NCBI RefSeq assembly: GCF_033958435.1
Contig: NC_134142.1
Coordinates: 100,077,001 to 100,141,000 of the forward strand
Source of the DNA: Carettochelys insculpta
Taxonomy: Eukaryota > Chordata > Testudines > Carettochelyidae
Direction: 5' to 3'
Length of the DNA stretch: 64,000 nucleotides
In this document: piece by piece, positions 36,846 to 48,279 of the stretch
Layout of the letters: every line of letters begins with the position of its first letter
How positions within the stretch are numbered: position 1 is the first letter of the stretch
The notes under the pieces: generated by a model
Database searches by the model: none
What the model was told of the DNA's origin: nothing
Seen by the model: only the letters and a program-made list of their open reading frames with translations
Position numbers and translations under genes: made by a program

Positions 36846-37391
36846 CCAGGAGGGGCCCCGCTGCCGCTTGCCAGCCTGGCTGCCCGACTGGCTGGGCTGG
36901 CTGCCCTGGCTCCCCTTGGGGGGGGGTCCCCTGGGGGCACTGGGGGTGGCTGCCAGGCAGCCATCGCAGCTGGGTAGGTGGCTGAGGGACGTTCAGGCTG
37001 GCCGCGTGTCCGGGCTGCCGCCTGCACGTTCCCTCAGCTTCCTGCACAGGAAGGGAGGGGGAGGGGACCTTTAAGGGGCCGCTCCATGCGGCCACCATGG
37101 AGCTGAGGGGCTGGAGAGAGCGTGTCTCTCAACCCCTCAGCTGATGGCCGCCATGGAGGACCCGGCAATTTCGACGTTGCGGGACGCGCAACGACTACAT
37201 GGTCCCTACTTCGACGTTGAACGTCGAAGTAGGGCGCTATTCCTATTCCCTCATGGGGTTAGCGACTTCGACGTCTCGCCGCCTAACGTCGAAGTTAACT
37301 TCGAAATAGCGCCCGACGCGTGTAGCCGTGACGGGCGCTATTTCAAAGTTAGTGCCGCTACTTCGAAGTAGCATGCACGTGTAGACATGGC

Positions 37392-40300
37392 TTAGGAGTG
37401 AGAGAGCACTTTATGTCTACACTGCAACTGAAAGTGAGCCTAGTAGCCCAGTCAGCAGTTTCATACTAGCAGCCTGAGCTCCATTGACTATCCAGAGACC
37501 CCCTTCGCTGCTGCAACAGCCACACTGTACACATACCCTTACTTATAGCTTTGCAGAAGTTGTTCATCATCTTACAAGTTACAGTCCCACCTGCATGTGG
37601 ACACGAGGCAAATTTCATCTGTCAGAAGATCAAACATGAGCATTATGCATCACTAAAACCCTGTAGGATCTCTCAAGTTAGTATCAGTGTATGTGGAGCT
37701 GAATGATCTTTTCACATTGTTATGTTGGCCCTCTGAGTAGACATGGACCTATTCACATCTTCACCAGTGGGCCTGTACTGTCACCAAAGTTTTTGTTTCA
37801 GCACCCACTGGTGCCACAACGAAGCTAATTTTTGTTAACCGAAATATATTACCATTAAGCCATCTGTTGCTGGGAAATGTACATAAACTGTAACAAGTTA
37901 TACCAGGACGTGCAAAATTGATTCACCAATGTCCTTCAAGAGCTGTCTCAATGTATTGATGTGCCAAGCACATTAAATCAAGTACTTAACCTTCATGCAG
38001 CATTAGTTTCCATACTTTGCTGTACTTTGTTACCCTATTTTAAATTCAAGATCTCAGGTAAAATAAAATAAAATAAAATAGGACACTAAACTTTCTGGCT
38101 AAACAGGAAATTCAGAACCTAAAGGTAGTGAAATTCATTAAATAATTTAAATAAAACATATACCCTTATGAACCTTGGAAATAATCAGATAAGGGCTTCA
38201 CATTTCAAACTAAGTAGAAATTCATTTTGTCAGTGAATTAATTCATCCTTTTTCTCCACTACAAAAACAAGATCCACAAAGGGTAATGACTGCCCTTGTT
38301 CCTGAACCCAATTTATTGATTCTGACAGATAATCTAATGGTACAGATCATTTTTAATAAAGCATCAATCTTGCTTCAACTAATCAAATGCACCTTGTTAA
38401 AATTAGACTTATTCCCAGAGTCTGATCTAAAAAAGAAGCTATGTAAGCAGCTGCAGCTAGGTTTCCAGCTGAGCATCAACCCTGCTTGTGTTTTTGCACA
38501 TACAACTTCACCATATTTTTAGCTGCATCTGCAGTTACTATTATTTAAGTTAGTACTTACACATCACACTGCCTCACCTGAAACCACACACAGGCAAAAA
38601 ATAAGTCTACCTGCTATATATTTACACAAATACTTCACTACAGAGGAAAATATGTGCAGACATGCATGGATCTGTGAATGAAAATTTGCGAAAACCTGGC
38701 CCCTACATATGCATAAATTTTATTTACGGTAACCTTAATGGGAATTTTTCTCCTTCTCCGGTTTTCTCACATCTCATTAAAATGTTGGAATTATGGTCTT
38801 TTCAGATAACTTTGTCTAATCGTTCTCTTTTATCCAGCTACTTCAGCCACTTTGGTATAATAAATTTGAGTTGCTAATTTCTTACAACCTTCAATCATGT
38901 TTCAGCTATGGAAACCCAATCCACAAAAACAAGTGATGCTTTGTGATTCTCCCTGGACTGAACTGGCTGACTCTTTTATTGCCATCATAAAACAGTCATT
39001 CATGTATGTTCTTGATGCATCAATAACAAAAGGAAAAAAAATAAATTGCATCAAATTGAATATCTGGAATGATAAAAAAGTCAGGTTTAACACTATTTTC
39101 AGTAAGAGATTTCATAATTTCTGGGTCCTTAATTCAAATGAACTGTACATTTTACTGCTGGGGAGGGTGTTTTCTATTTCTTTAAATCTTGAATAGCGAG
39201 AACAGAAATATTTATGAACAAATGTATTTTCTAAAGTAGAATTCTAAGAATGAATTAGAAAACAACGCTAACATAAACTTCCTTCCTGGGCTTTGTGATT
39301 GAAAATGGAGTCTCTCACTTCTAGGTCACTGGTTCAAATTCTAGTAGAAGAGTGATCTAAATTTCTGTAATTTGGAATGTCAGTCCTGCAATGGCCAACA
39401 TTGATGCCTATGTAGAATTCCCTTGGAGCATCACACGGGCCCAGGTTAGCGGTCTACCAAATGGATCTAGCTCTGCAGGATCACTAATGGTCTGAGTGCA
39501 ATAAGAACTGGATAGACATCATAGATTCAGGTGACAGAAGACATACCACAACTGCCCAAAAGGAGACCCTCTTACTGGCAGCATCAATGTGGACTATGGG
39601 CATAAAGCTGAAAATGTAAGATTTTTTTAAGCATAAGGGAATTGTTCCACTGATTCTTACAAGGATGTAGAGCTTGAAGCACCAATATAGAATATGTGTT
39701 TGGTATGTGCTCAGCCCCTTTCCTTACTAGGTGCCAAAACTACTATGAAATTTAGAATTGTGGAAGGATTGCAACAGCTATTTAATAGAAACATGACCTC
39801 ATTTTGAGCATCTTTGCTCTTTGCATAGGCACACTTATAGCAATAGTAAAACTTTATTTAAAAACTTTGGACTAGACATCTTTCAATAAAATTACATTTG
39901 CAATGCTAGAAAAGAAACCACTGAAAGTTCAAGCAAGGACAGGTTCCTTCCCTCCTGCTTCTGGCCCCCATCCTGGGCTTTCAAAATCTTATACAGGACA
40001 GGCAGCCCTGGTTGGGGATCCCCCAGGTTGTTCACCCTGTCCCACATAAATTTTCCAAAAACCCACCAACCCTAGATGAGAGGGAAATGGGGAGTGGCTG
40101 AGAGGAGTTAAGATGGGGAGGGACGGTTCATTTTTTCATAGGGGAGAACCCCCCCTACACCCCAGTTTTGAATTGCCTTGGGTGAGCAAGTCTTCCTGAA
40201 TTTTCAAAATGGATCCACATCTTGAAAAGTTGAGCACCGCTGCTAAACAGAGCTTCATTGACTGGAGCTAAAGGTGCAATACAACCACATTGTTTCTTTT

Positions 40301-40721
40301 AACTTGGTGTCAACATACTTAAGCAAATGTCAAATATGCAAAATACTTGATTAAATAATTCACATGATGTCACACATGGAGCTGTACAAAACTTGAAACC
40401 TATGAAAACCTAAGCAATGTTTGTTATCCTAGACTATCATCCGTATTACCTAAATTTCTTGTCTTAGAAGTGGACAGAGTTTGAAGAAATTTAAATTTAT
40501 CTTATTTCAGTCAGACTGTTCTGTAGCTAAGGTTTTGTTAGCACTTAAAGTAAAAAGAACTGGACAAGAGTCACAAGGTTCAATATAACCTAGCACTGCC
40601 TTCACATCCATGTCCATGTATGTATGTATGTGTTTTTGCATCTATGTATCTTAACATATCTGAAGTTAAATTTATCAAAAAGGTAATGTCACTGCAATAG
40701 ATTCAGTTTGTTTGGCATATA
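37392..40721. other. Presumed intron, no gene recognised
   Basis: AT-rich; one pentanucleotide microsatellite at 38059. A GC-richer patch at 39930-40260 may be an old repeat, but no ends were found. The frame at 38897-39196 has no recognisable domain. Confidence 0.5.
38059..38081. repeat. AAAAT pentanucleotide microsatellite
   Basis: Four to five tandem AAAAT-type units in intron sequence. Confidence 0.75.
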
Positions 40722-41038
40722 CAGATTGAACCTGTATCCAGAAAACTCTCATCCAGCAACAAATATAATCCAGCATGATTTTAATTAGATATATGACCAC
40801 TTATCACAGATGTGGCCAAGTTCTCCATTGTCTCAAAGTTTGTTTACAGCCACCAGTCCTAGCTCTCAGTGCTCTAGCTAGTATTTCACTCGAATTACCC
40901 CAAACATCTTGGAAGAGCCCAATAAGAAGTGGAAGTATTGGTAAGGTGCTCAACAATCCTGACCTGCCACGGTCTGGCAAATTCTCTCATTCAGCACCAG
41001 TCAGGTCCTGAGAGTGCCAGATGAGAGAAGTTCAACCA
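40722..41038. mobile_element. Short inverted-repeat element (MITE)
   Basis: The left edge reads GATTGAACCTGTATCC and the right edge, reversed, GGTTGAACTTCTCTCATC. The interior has repeated 'ctctcatcc' and 'ctctcattc' motifs near both ends. About 317 bp, non-coding; the superfamily was not determined. Confidence 0.5.
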
Positions 41039-41389
41039 ATATTTCCCAAAATGAGAGAATTCAGGCACAAACAACTCAGACTTACTGGACAATCTTTAAA
41101 AAGAGGAAGCTAATGTGCCCGGTGATCAAACTTAGTGACTAATGAGGGGTAGGATGGAAATTAAGGAATATACAAACTCATTTACATTTTAGAGAATTTG
41201 GGTGTACCAATGATAGGAAAAAGTCCTGGCAAAATTGTATGGAGAGCTTGAGGAAGGGGACAAAGGTTACAACAAAAGATGCATTTGTGTTGGCTTTGTA
41301 CATAATGTAAAATCACATAAAACACATCTCATTGCTGATTCAGTTCTTGTAAGCATACTTTTAGATCTTTCCCACCAGCCATTTCTATG

Positions 41390-41525
41390 GTTCAATTAAG
41401 TGAGTCTCCAATGCCATCCTGAATACAACTCAGGGCAAGTTATTCAGTTTCTCAGTGCCTCAGCTTTCCCTCTGTGAACTGGAGATTAAAATATTTATTG
41501 GCCTCAGAGGAACATTGACAAGCAT
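41390..41525 (+). repeat. MIR-like SINE fragment
   Basis: MIR core in forward orientation: 'agggcaagttattcagtttct', then 'gtgcctcagctttccctctgtg', then 'aactggagattaaaat'. Confidence 0.65.
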
Positions 41526-42135
41526 AATTAATTAATGGTAGTACACCATCTTCTAGGCCTTAGAAAAAATGTACTCTGGAAATACAAACTAATTCTGCTT
41601 CTTAGTATAGTCATAAATAGAGCTTTGGCAAGTGTTTACTACTAAGGCCTGATAAAAAGCCAAATAAATGCAATGGAAAGACTTTCATTGAGCTAATGGG
41701 CTTTGGATCAAGGCATTTGATGTGATTTTGTTTATGGTGACTCCTTTTTCATTTGGCTGGATTTACTCTAAATTATCTCTGCCTTTGTTGACTTGTCCTG
41801 CTGAGCAGATAAATGCTCTCTAGTGATGGCAGTGCCCATCAGCATACAGATTACATGCTGCTGAACTCAACCAAGAGCCCACTTCGGGATTCAAACAAAT
41901 GTGTCTGCATTTTAAAGGCTGCAGGAATGAAATAATTTTCAATTTGCAATTGTAAGAGCAAGTGCAAAGGTGACTGTAAGCCAAATATTTGTACTATTTA
42001 ACACCAAAAATGAAATGATGTTCTTTGCTCCAACACTTCCGACAGAGATCTCCAGAAGAAGAAAAACCAGGAGACGAATGTGTTTGCTACATGAATTAGT
42101 GAGGCAATGCAGCCACAGTCACAGGGTTATTTCTA

Positions 42136-42342
42136 AAAACGATGAGGAGCCCTGTAACACCTCAGAAACTAATGGATTTATTCGGGCATACGCTTTCATG
42201 GGTAAAACCCTCTTCATCAGATAGAAGTGGGTTTTACCCCGAAAGCTTATGCCCTAATAAATCCATTAGTTTCTAAGGTGCTACAGCACTCCTCATTGTT
42301 TTTACTAATAGAGACTAACATGGCCGCCCCTCTGCCACTTTT
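42136..42342 (+). mobile_element. Inverted-arm retroelement, copy D (diverged subfamily)
   Basis: A short inverted arm (about 42136-42222) is followed by a full arm ending in a tail of the CTAACATGGCCGCCCCTCTG type. The flanking direct repeats are 14 bp with two mismatches: CAGGGTTATTTCTA at 42122-42135 and CAGGGTTGTTTGTA at 42343-42356. The arms read TGGGTTTTACCC where copies A-C read GTGAGC...GCTCAC, which suggests compensating change in the stem. It is non-coding. Confidence 0.7.
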
Positions 42343-42689
42343 CAGGGTTGTTTGTATAATTATTTTTTTAAAAAAGGGAAAATGGATTTCAATTCCAGCT
42401 TCTCAGGAACTTGTTTTCAAAGATGAAAATGCAACAAGATGTTTAATCTCATGCTGGAGGTTAGATGTGAAATTTCATATATTCCATGCTAACAATAACC
42501 CTTGCATAAATTTACACTGAAGCTTCTTAGACTCAAGTTCTGGTTAAGAAAGGAAGGGTGGCCCGAGAGTAGTGACCTGGGAAAGTGTCTGTGTAGCTCA
42601 AAAGATTCTGTCTCACTAACAGAAGTTGGCTCAATATTATCTCATCCACCTGGTCTCGTCAGCTTCCAAAGTATTTAGAGCTACCCACA

Positions 42690-43590
42690 GCAGGCATGCC
42701 AGTGTTGGCACATGAGTAGATTTTAAAATGGCACATAGCAGGAGCTCAGCCCCGCCCCTCCTTTCCCATGCAGAAGCAAGCCAGAGGATGGGGATGGGGC
42801 TGAGCCCCTGCTGCATAGCCTCCCACCATGACACGGGGCTGGGGACAGAGCTGTATCACCATTGCTCCTGCCGCACAGGCCGCTGCAGCAGGGCTGGGGC
42901 CAGAGCCCCCACAGTAGAGCTGCTCCAGAACCCCTGTTGCAGGGCTGAAGCCAGAGCCCTTCTGGAGCCCCTGTCACAGCATGAAGCCAGGGCCAGAGCT
43001 CCCATCACAGAACCCATAGAACTTGCTGCAGATAGCTTTCTCTACTCACCTCTGAGGTTGGGTGTTTGAGGTCTGGGTGGGAGGGAGGGTGTAGGAGCAC
43101 ACTGGGGTGGAGGAACAGGATGAGGGTGGGGGTTTGGGCAGGAAGGGCCTGGGCAAGAGGAGATGTAAGAGCAGAGTGGGGTGATCTGGGCAATAGAAGA
43201 GGGCAGGAGCAGACTGAGTGAAGGGGTGGCTCCTTATCACTGTACCCTCCCTCAGCCACTGGGGGCTCCCCATCCCTGGCTGGCAGCAGCTCTGCTCCCA
43301 GCCTGTGGGGCTGCCTGCGATACCTGCTGAGACCCTGGATGTTGCTACACCACAGAATCTGGAATAAGAGACATTCAACCTTTATTACAATCCTGGGCAT
43401 TTTTAGACATTTTAAAAACCCAGCCAGCCAGAGATTTAAAAACCAGAAAAGTAAAGTTCTGTTTCTTAATTTATTTATTAATGCAGCTGTTGTGAGTAGG
43501 ACTATTAGTGACTTTAAAAAGTATCACTGGCACTTAGACTGTACTTAAAGATCAAAAGGTCAAATTTCAGCACCCCTACCCTGGGAACAT
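42690..43590. repeat. GC-rich repeat-like block, unclassified
   Basis: A sharp rise in GC in otherwise AT-rich intron, with repeated 'gagccc...gctg' phrases (for example near 42760-43010) typical of a decayed mobile element. No domain was recognised and the ends are unclear. Confidence 0.35.
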
Positions 43591-45418
43591 TGCTGACTCC
43601 TGGACTAAATACTGCTTTCAAGACATAGTCCTAAGCAATGGGAAATGCGCAGATACATAAACCCAAAGACAGCTTGAGGAGGGTTGACAAGCACACAAAC
43701 TCTGCCATAGGGATCTCAATACACTGGTATGCAGTACTTGATATCTTTTGTGATATTTCCTCCACACTAAATCTATTCTATGGGTTTTCCATATCGGAGG
43801 AGGATTTTAAGATCTTTGAGGGAGAGAGAATCTCATTCCTGTCTGCGAGTACAGGAGGACAGTGATGTGTCTGAGGCCTCTAGTCACATCATATAGGTTT
43901 ATAATACATAAATTGGAACTGAGTCTATTTCCCAGTCTATAAATAGGGAAAATAGTTATATAATAGTCTGCCCGGGCTCTGGTCCGGATTACTTAGCTAA
44001 AACTGGAGAAACTTTGGAAATTATAAAGCACTACAAAAATGCCAAATAATGTATTAAACCACAAGGAACAAATTTCAGTACACTACTAAGGTTATTAAAA
44101 GTCCCCTCTAACTACTTTAGGAAGCTTTTTGCCCATTTTTGTTTGCTCACTAGCCCAAATTTTAGCTTTTAATTCATTACATGTTGTTTCATTTCTCTCA
44201 ATGCTTTTGTTCTAGGCAACTACATTTTCGATATGCGTTGGTTCAGACTTGTGCAAATGGATCACACACTGTTTGGAACTTTGCAAATATGTGCATTTAA
44301 ACCTAAACTATTTATGTTTCCTTTTTGAATGGTTACTTAATTCACCGACAAGCTGGGGAGGCAATGTGTTCAGAGGAATAGATTTCAGTGAGAGCATTTT
44401 CCTTGCATGAATGTCCACAGTATCTATTTGCTGCCTAGATGTTAAAAAGTCCATTTGAGACCTATTCAACAACACTGATTCTGGTTAACTCACTGCCCTT
44501 TCAGACTGCCACTTCACCTACGTGAAAGATGCAGTATTATTATTATTATTAGCAGTATTATCATCACTGGGTCAAATACATCACTTCAGAGCTCTGACAG
44601 GTAAAGCACAACATCTGTGCTGTAAAGACACTGATTATTGAAAGTGCAAACAACTTCTCCAACTTTTTCCTCATACTGTAAGATCAAATCCCTGTAATTT
44701 TGAGCTACTATTCTGGATTTCTGTTCCCCACAGCACAGTTTTGTTTGTTTTCCGCCCCCCCATAATTCCAGGTACTTCTCTGCTTTACTCCCATCCTGCT
44801 TATTGCCAACATCAAGTAATACAGGGGGCACGGTGATCCTTTTGATTGACATCGTAGATTAAAAATTATATATTACCCCAAATACCACAAAGAACAAATG
44901 GGAAAGACTTTAAGGGATAACCCACAAAAGCCATTAGGTTCTGTCATCCGCTATTATCTCACTCCACTAATGCAAATACTACAAATTACATCTTAAGTAA
45001 CATTTAAATTGTAAGGCGATTTTTAAACAATGTGTTTCTATCAAAAGTCAATTATTTTATTCAAATGAGGAAAAGCACTAGGATAAATTATATATTTTGA
45101 AAACAGCCTAGTTACAGCACACAAGCGTTTGTTTCTTAGAAATATGTAATTTGTTTAGTGATTCATTGCTTCTGCAAAGCTAAAGCAAAAAATGAACTAA
45201 TACAAACAATAAACCAAAATGAAGACTGACAGGAAATTCTGGGCTAAGTGACGTGGTGGAGCACAGGCTGCAATTATCTCAGTGAAACATTACAATTAGA
45301 TAACATTCATGAAGTGTGAAAGGTAGTTCTGTCTACTTAAAGGATAAGCAAGTCTCTCACACCCGTCACCATGGTATCTAGATGTTAAGTCAGCCCAGGT
45401 ACAAATACAAAACTCTAA
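43591..45418. other. Presumed intron, no gene recognised
   Basis: AT-rich; a weak MIR-like patch near 43890-44045 and a short TTA run near 44536. Nothing else was supported. Confidence 0.5.
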
Positions 45419-45839
45419 GGCTACGTCTACACTAGCACACTATGTTGAAGTAGCCTATTTTGAAGTAAGAACATCGAAAAAAGCTACTTTGATGCGTATC
45501 GTCTACACGTCCTCCAGGGCTGGTGCCATCGATGTTCAACGTCGAAGTAGCAAAGGGGAACATCGAAAGGACCCACCCTGGAAGGAAACGTGGAGCGTCC
45601 ACACACACAAGTGCTCCCCGTTGAAATCAGGGGCCAAGAAAGCCCACGGATGGGGTCACAGGCTGGACTAGCCCTTCTGGGGCAACAAGCCACTCCTTTA
45701 AAGGGCCCCTCCCAGACACATCTGGACTGCACAGCATGAGGCCTGCAGAGCACTAGCCACACTTGCGCAGACCGACGCACAGCAGCTATAGATCCCCAGA
45801 AGCAGCTGGAAGCCCTCCAGGTAGTAACCCGGGGAGCAA

Positions 45840-46800
45840 GCACCATGCTACTTGCTGCATGGGAGGCCACCCAGCAGCTGCCGGCAGAGGAGCCCTCCCA
45901 GAGGGCAGATGGGGATGCCCCTGACCACCGAACTCCCCTCTTCCTCCCCCACTGAGCGCTCTGCCGCCTCTGGAGCTCCTGAGCAGTGGGAGCAGCTGGT
46001 CGTGGGGGAGTGGGATGATGACCAGTGGCTTCCGCATGCATCGGCAGACACTCCTGGAGCTCTGCCAGTGGCTCACCCTGCACTGAGGCACCAGGACTCC
46101 CGGATGTGGTGCACCCTCTCCGTCGAGAAGAGGGTCACAATAGCCGTCTGGAAGCTGGCCACTTCAGACAGCTACCGCTCCGTGGGACACCATTTCGGAG
46201 TGGGAAAGTCCATGGTCAGGGCCGTCATCAGGGGTCCCAGGTGTGGGGCTGGGGAGGGAGAGGTGCCAGGGAGAGATGGGCTGGGTGTGGGGCTGAGGAG
46301 AGAGGGGTTTGGTGGGGGATACCCGGGGAGGTGGCTGGAAGGGGGGTCTGGGAGGAGGGGCCTGGTGCACCCTGCACACCCTCATGGGCACTTGTGTTCC
46401 CTCCTCACAGGTGGTCTGTGAGCTCAATGCCATGCTGCTGCAGAGGGTCGTCCGACTCGGGGACCTGGACACAGCCATCACCGGATTTGCTGCCATGGGG
46501 TTCCTGAACTGCTTTGGGCCCTTGGACGGGAACCACATCCCCATCCACACCCCGGACCACAGGCGGGGGAAGATACATCAATCACAGGGGCTACCATTCT
46601 GTGGTCCTGCAGGCCATGGTGGACAGCTGGGGCCACTTCCAGGATGTCTACATGGGCTGGCCCGGCTACACACACAACGCCCCTGCATCTTCCAGGATCC
46701 ACTGGGGGTGTGTGGTGCTCCCAGTCATGTCTGGTGGCCCTGCGCCATGGCCCAGGGGCATGTGCCCTGTGGGGTACGTACCTGACCATCCATCGCTATA
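45840..46800 (+). pseudogene. Harbinger transposase, truncated by deletion
   Basis: Exon 1 remnant: SVEKRVTIAVWKLATSDSYR, then HHFGVGKSMVRAVI. The donor after it is mutated (compare GAG|GTAAGA in the intact copy), while an acceptor-like CTCCTCACAG remains near 46401-46410. Exon 2 keeps VVRLGDLDTAI and the first Asp in GPLDGNHIPI, then shifts frame at about 46565 and continues with YHSVVLQAMVDSW and QDVYMGWPGYTHNA. It stops at the deletion, lacking the second Asp and the Glu. Confidence 0.82.
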
Positions 46801-46899
46801 GTCGGGCGAACCCTGGTGGGCGGACACCCAGCTGGTGCTCTGGGAAGGGAGGTCTATGAGGAGCCCCTCCTCCTAGCTGGTGGACCCCTCCTCCGCCAT

Positions 46900-47340
46900 C
46901 CGGAGTGGGGGTTCCTCAGTCAGGCCCGGGGTGCGAGGCTGGCCTCTGTGCCAGACTCCAGCTTTGATGCCTGCTGGGGCTCATCGGCCGTGGCGTCAAG
47001 GGTGGCCAGGGGGTGGGTGGGAGGAGGTGTCCCAGGGGCCCAGGATGGCCCTGAGCTCCCTGTAATAGGGGCAAGTGGCGGGGGTGGCCCCAGACAGGCT
47101 GGCCGAGTCTTGGGGGCAACTCTGCCACTACTCCTTCACCTTGCTCCGGACGTGATCCGGAGTGCGGGCAGGGTGACCCCAGGCGGCCAGGCCCTTGGCC
47201 CATTGGACAAACGCTTCCATGTTCCGCTGCTTGCTCCCCATCATGTGGAGCACCTCCTCCTCACCCCAGAGCCCCTGCAGGTCTCAGAGCTCAGCCTCCG
47301 ACCAGGAGGGGCCCCACCTCTTTTTGGCCCCCCGTTTGGC
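46900..47340 (-). pseudogene. Myb/SANT-like partner gene remnant
   Basis: Minus-strand similarity at DNA level to 36500-36870 (for example the 'ctccggacgtgatccggagtgcgggcagggtgacc' region and 'atgtggagcacctcctcctc'). Frames are broken. Only part of exon 1 remains after the large deletion. Confidence 0.7.
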
Positions 47341-48024
47341 TGCCAGGGGTGCCTAGGTCCCCTCAGGGGGGAGCTCTGGGGGCAAGCTGGATGCCATGGC
47401 ACTGGGTGGATGCTTCAGGGCCTCTGGAGGGTCTGCAGAGCTAGCACGTGCATCTGCGGCTGCCTGCACACTCTCAGTTTCCTGCCACAGAAATCCGGGT
47501 CCGTGGTACTTTAAGGGCTGCTGTGCATGGGGACCACAGAGCTGTTTGCCGCCATGGAGGACCCCGCTATTTCAAAGTAGCGGGACACGGATCGTCTACA
47601 CACGTTGAATGTCAAAGTAGGGCGCTACTCCCATCTTCAGATAGGGATAGCGATTTCGACGTCTTGCTGCCTAATGTCAGTTTCAACGTTGAAATAGCGC
47701 AGTGCACGTGTAGAGGCGACACGTGCTATTTTGATGTTGTGCCAGCTACTTCAAGGCAGCCAGCTAGTGTAGACGCACCCTTAGTAAAAATTCAAAACTG
47801 ACTGTTTTGAAATGGGTTACATGTTTGCTGTATTTGCAGGGCCAAATCTTGAGGATTTTGTACAGTTTTTATTTAGGACCAACTATACAAGCTGCAGTGG
47901 GAGTTGTGCCTGGATCAGGGTTTGTAGGGATTCCAGATTAGATTGGAATAATCTAAAGCCATGATTTTATGAAGTTTTCAAATTTTCATCCAGAACAAAT
48001 GGAGAACCATTTGCGAACTTGGGT

Positions 48025-48279
48025 GGCTAATTAGCATAGCCATGCAAGGTTTTGCTGTTGGCTGGGGGTGGTGCCGGCAGTACAGAAGCCATGTAGATGG
48101 GCCTCCGCCAGCTAAGCCCCCCTCTGTCACCAGTCCCTTACTCAAGAACTTTTTCAAACATAAGGGACTAGCGACAGAGTGGGGCTTAGCCAGCGGAGGC
48201 CCATCCACATGACCTCTGTACTGCTGGCACACGCACACACCTCACCAACAGCAAAATCTTGTGCAGCTATGCTAATTAG
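48025..48279. mobile_element. Foldback hairpin element
   Basis: One long imperfect inverted repeat with arms of about 115 bp. GGCTAATTAGCATAGC at the left pairs with GCTATGCTAATTAG at the right; TTTTGCTGTTGG pairs with CCAACAGCAAAA; GGGCCTCCGCCAGCTAAGCC pairs with GGCTTAGCCAGCGGAGGCCC. The loop is only about 20 nt (near 48140-48160). A transcript would fold into a long near-perfect hairpin. No coding capacity. The target duplication was not resolved. Confidence 0.8.

Larger units (their letters stand above)
32778..37391. mobile_element. Harbinger transposon, two-gene, well preserved
   Basis: A 4.6-kb element with ends GGCTACGTCTACACGTGCAC (left) and GCCATGTCTACACGTGCATG (right, reversed). 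Many subterminal copies of CTTCGACGTTG/CTTCGAAGTAG-type motifs occur in 32810-32960 and 37160-37375. It holds a transposase (plus) and a Myb/SANT-like protein (minus) in convergent orientation, the usual PIF/Harbinger pair. The interior is very GC-rich compared with the intron. Each gene has few lesions, so this is the youngest of the three large Harbinger copies here. The flanks are TA-rich (CTA/TTA) but an exact 3-bp duplication is not clear. Confidence 0.9.
45419..47780. mobile_element. Internally deleted Harbinger transposon
   Basis: Ends GGCTACGTCTACACTAGCAC and (reversed) GGGTGCGTCTACACTAGCTG define a 2.4-kb element, flanked by TAA and TTA. Subterminal CAACGTCGAAGTAG-like motifs match the copy at 32778-37391. 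The 5' half of a transposase is followed at about 46800 directly by part of the Myb-like gene. Everything in between is deleted: the second Asp, the Glu, the transposase 3' end and the Myb-like 3' exon. Confidence 0.85.

Noticed and set aside
39310..39360. tRNA B-box-like GGTTCAAATTC, possible tRNA or SINE head
   Set aside because: No matching A-box or cloverleaf around it, and no second copy noticed; too weak to call.
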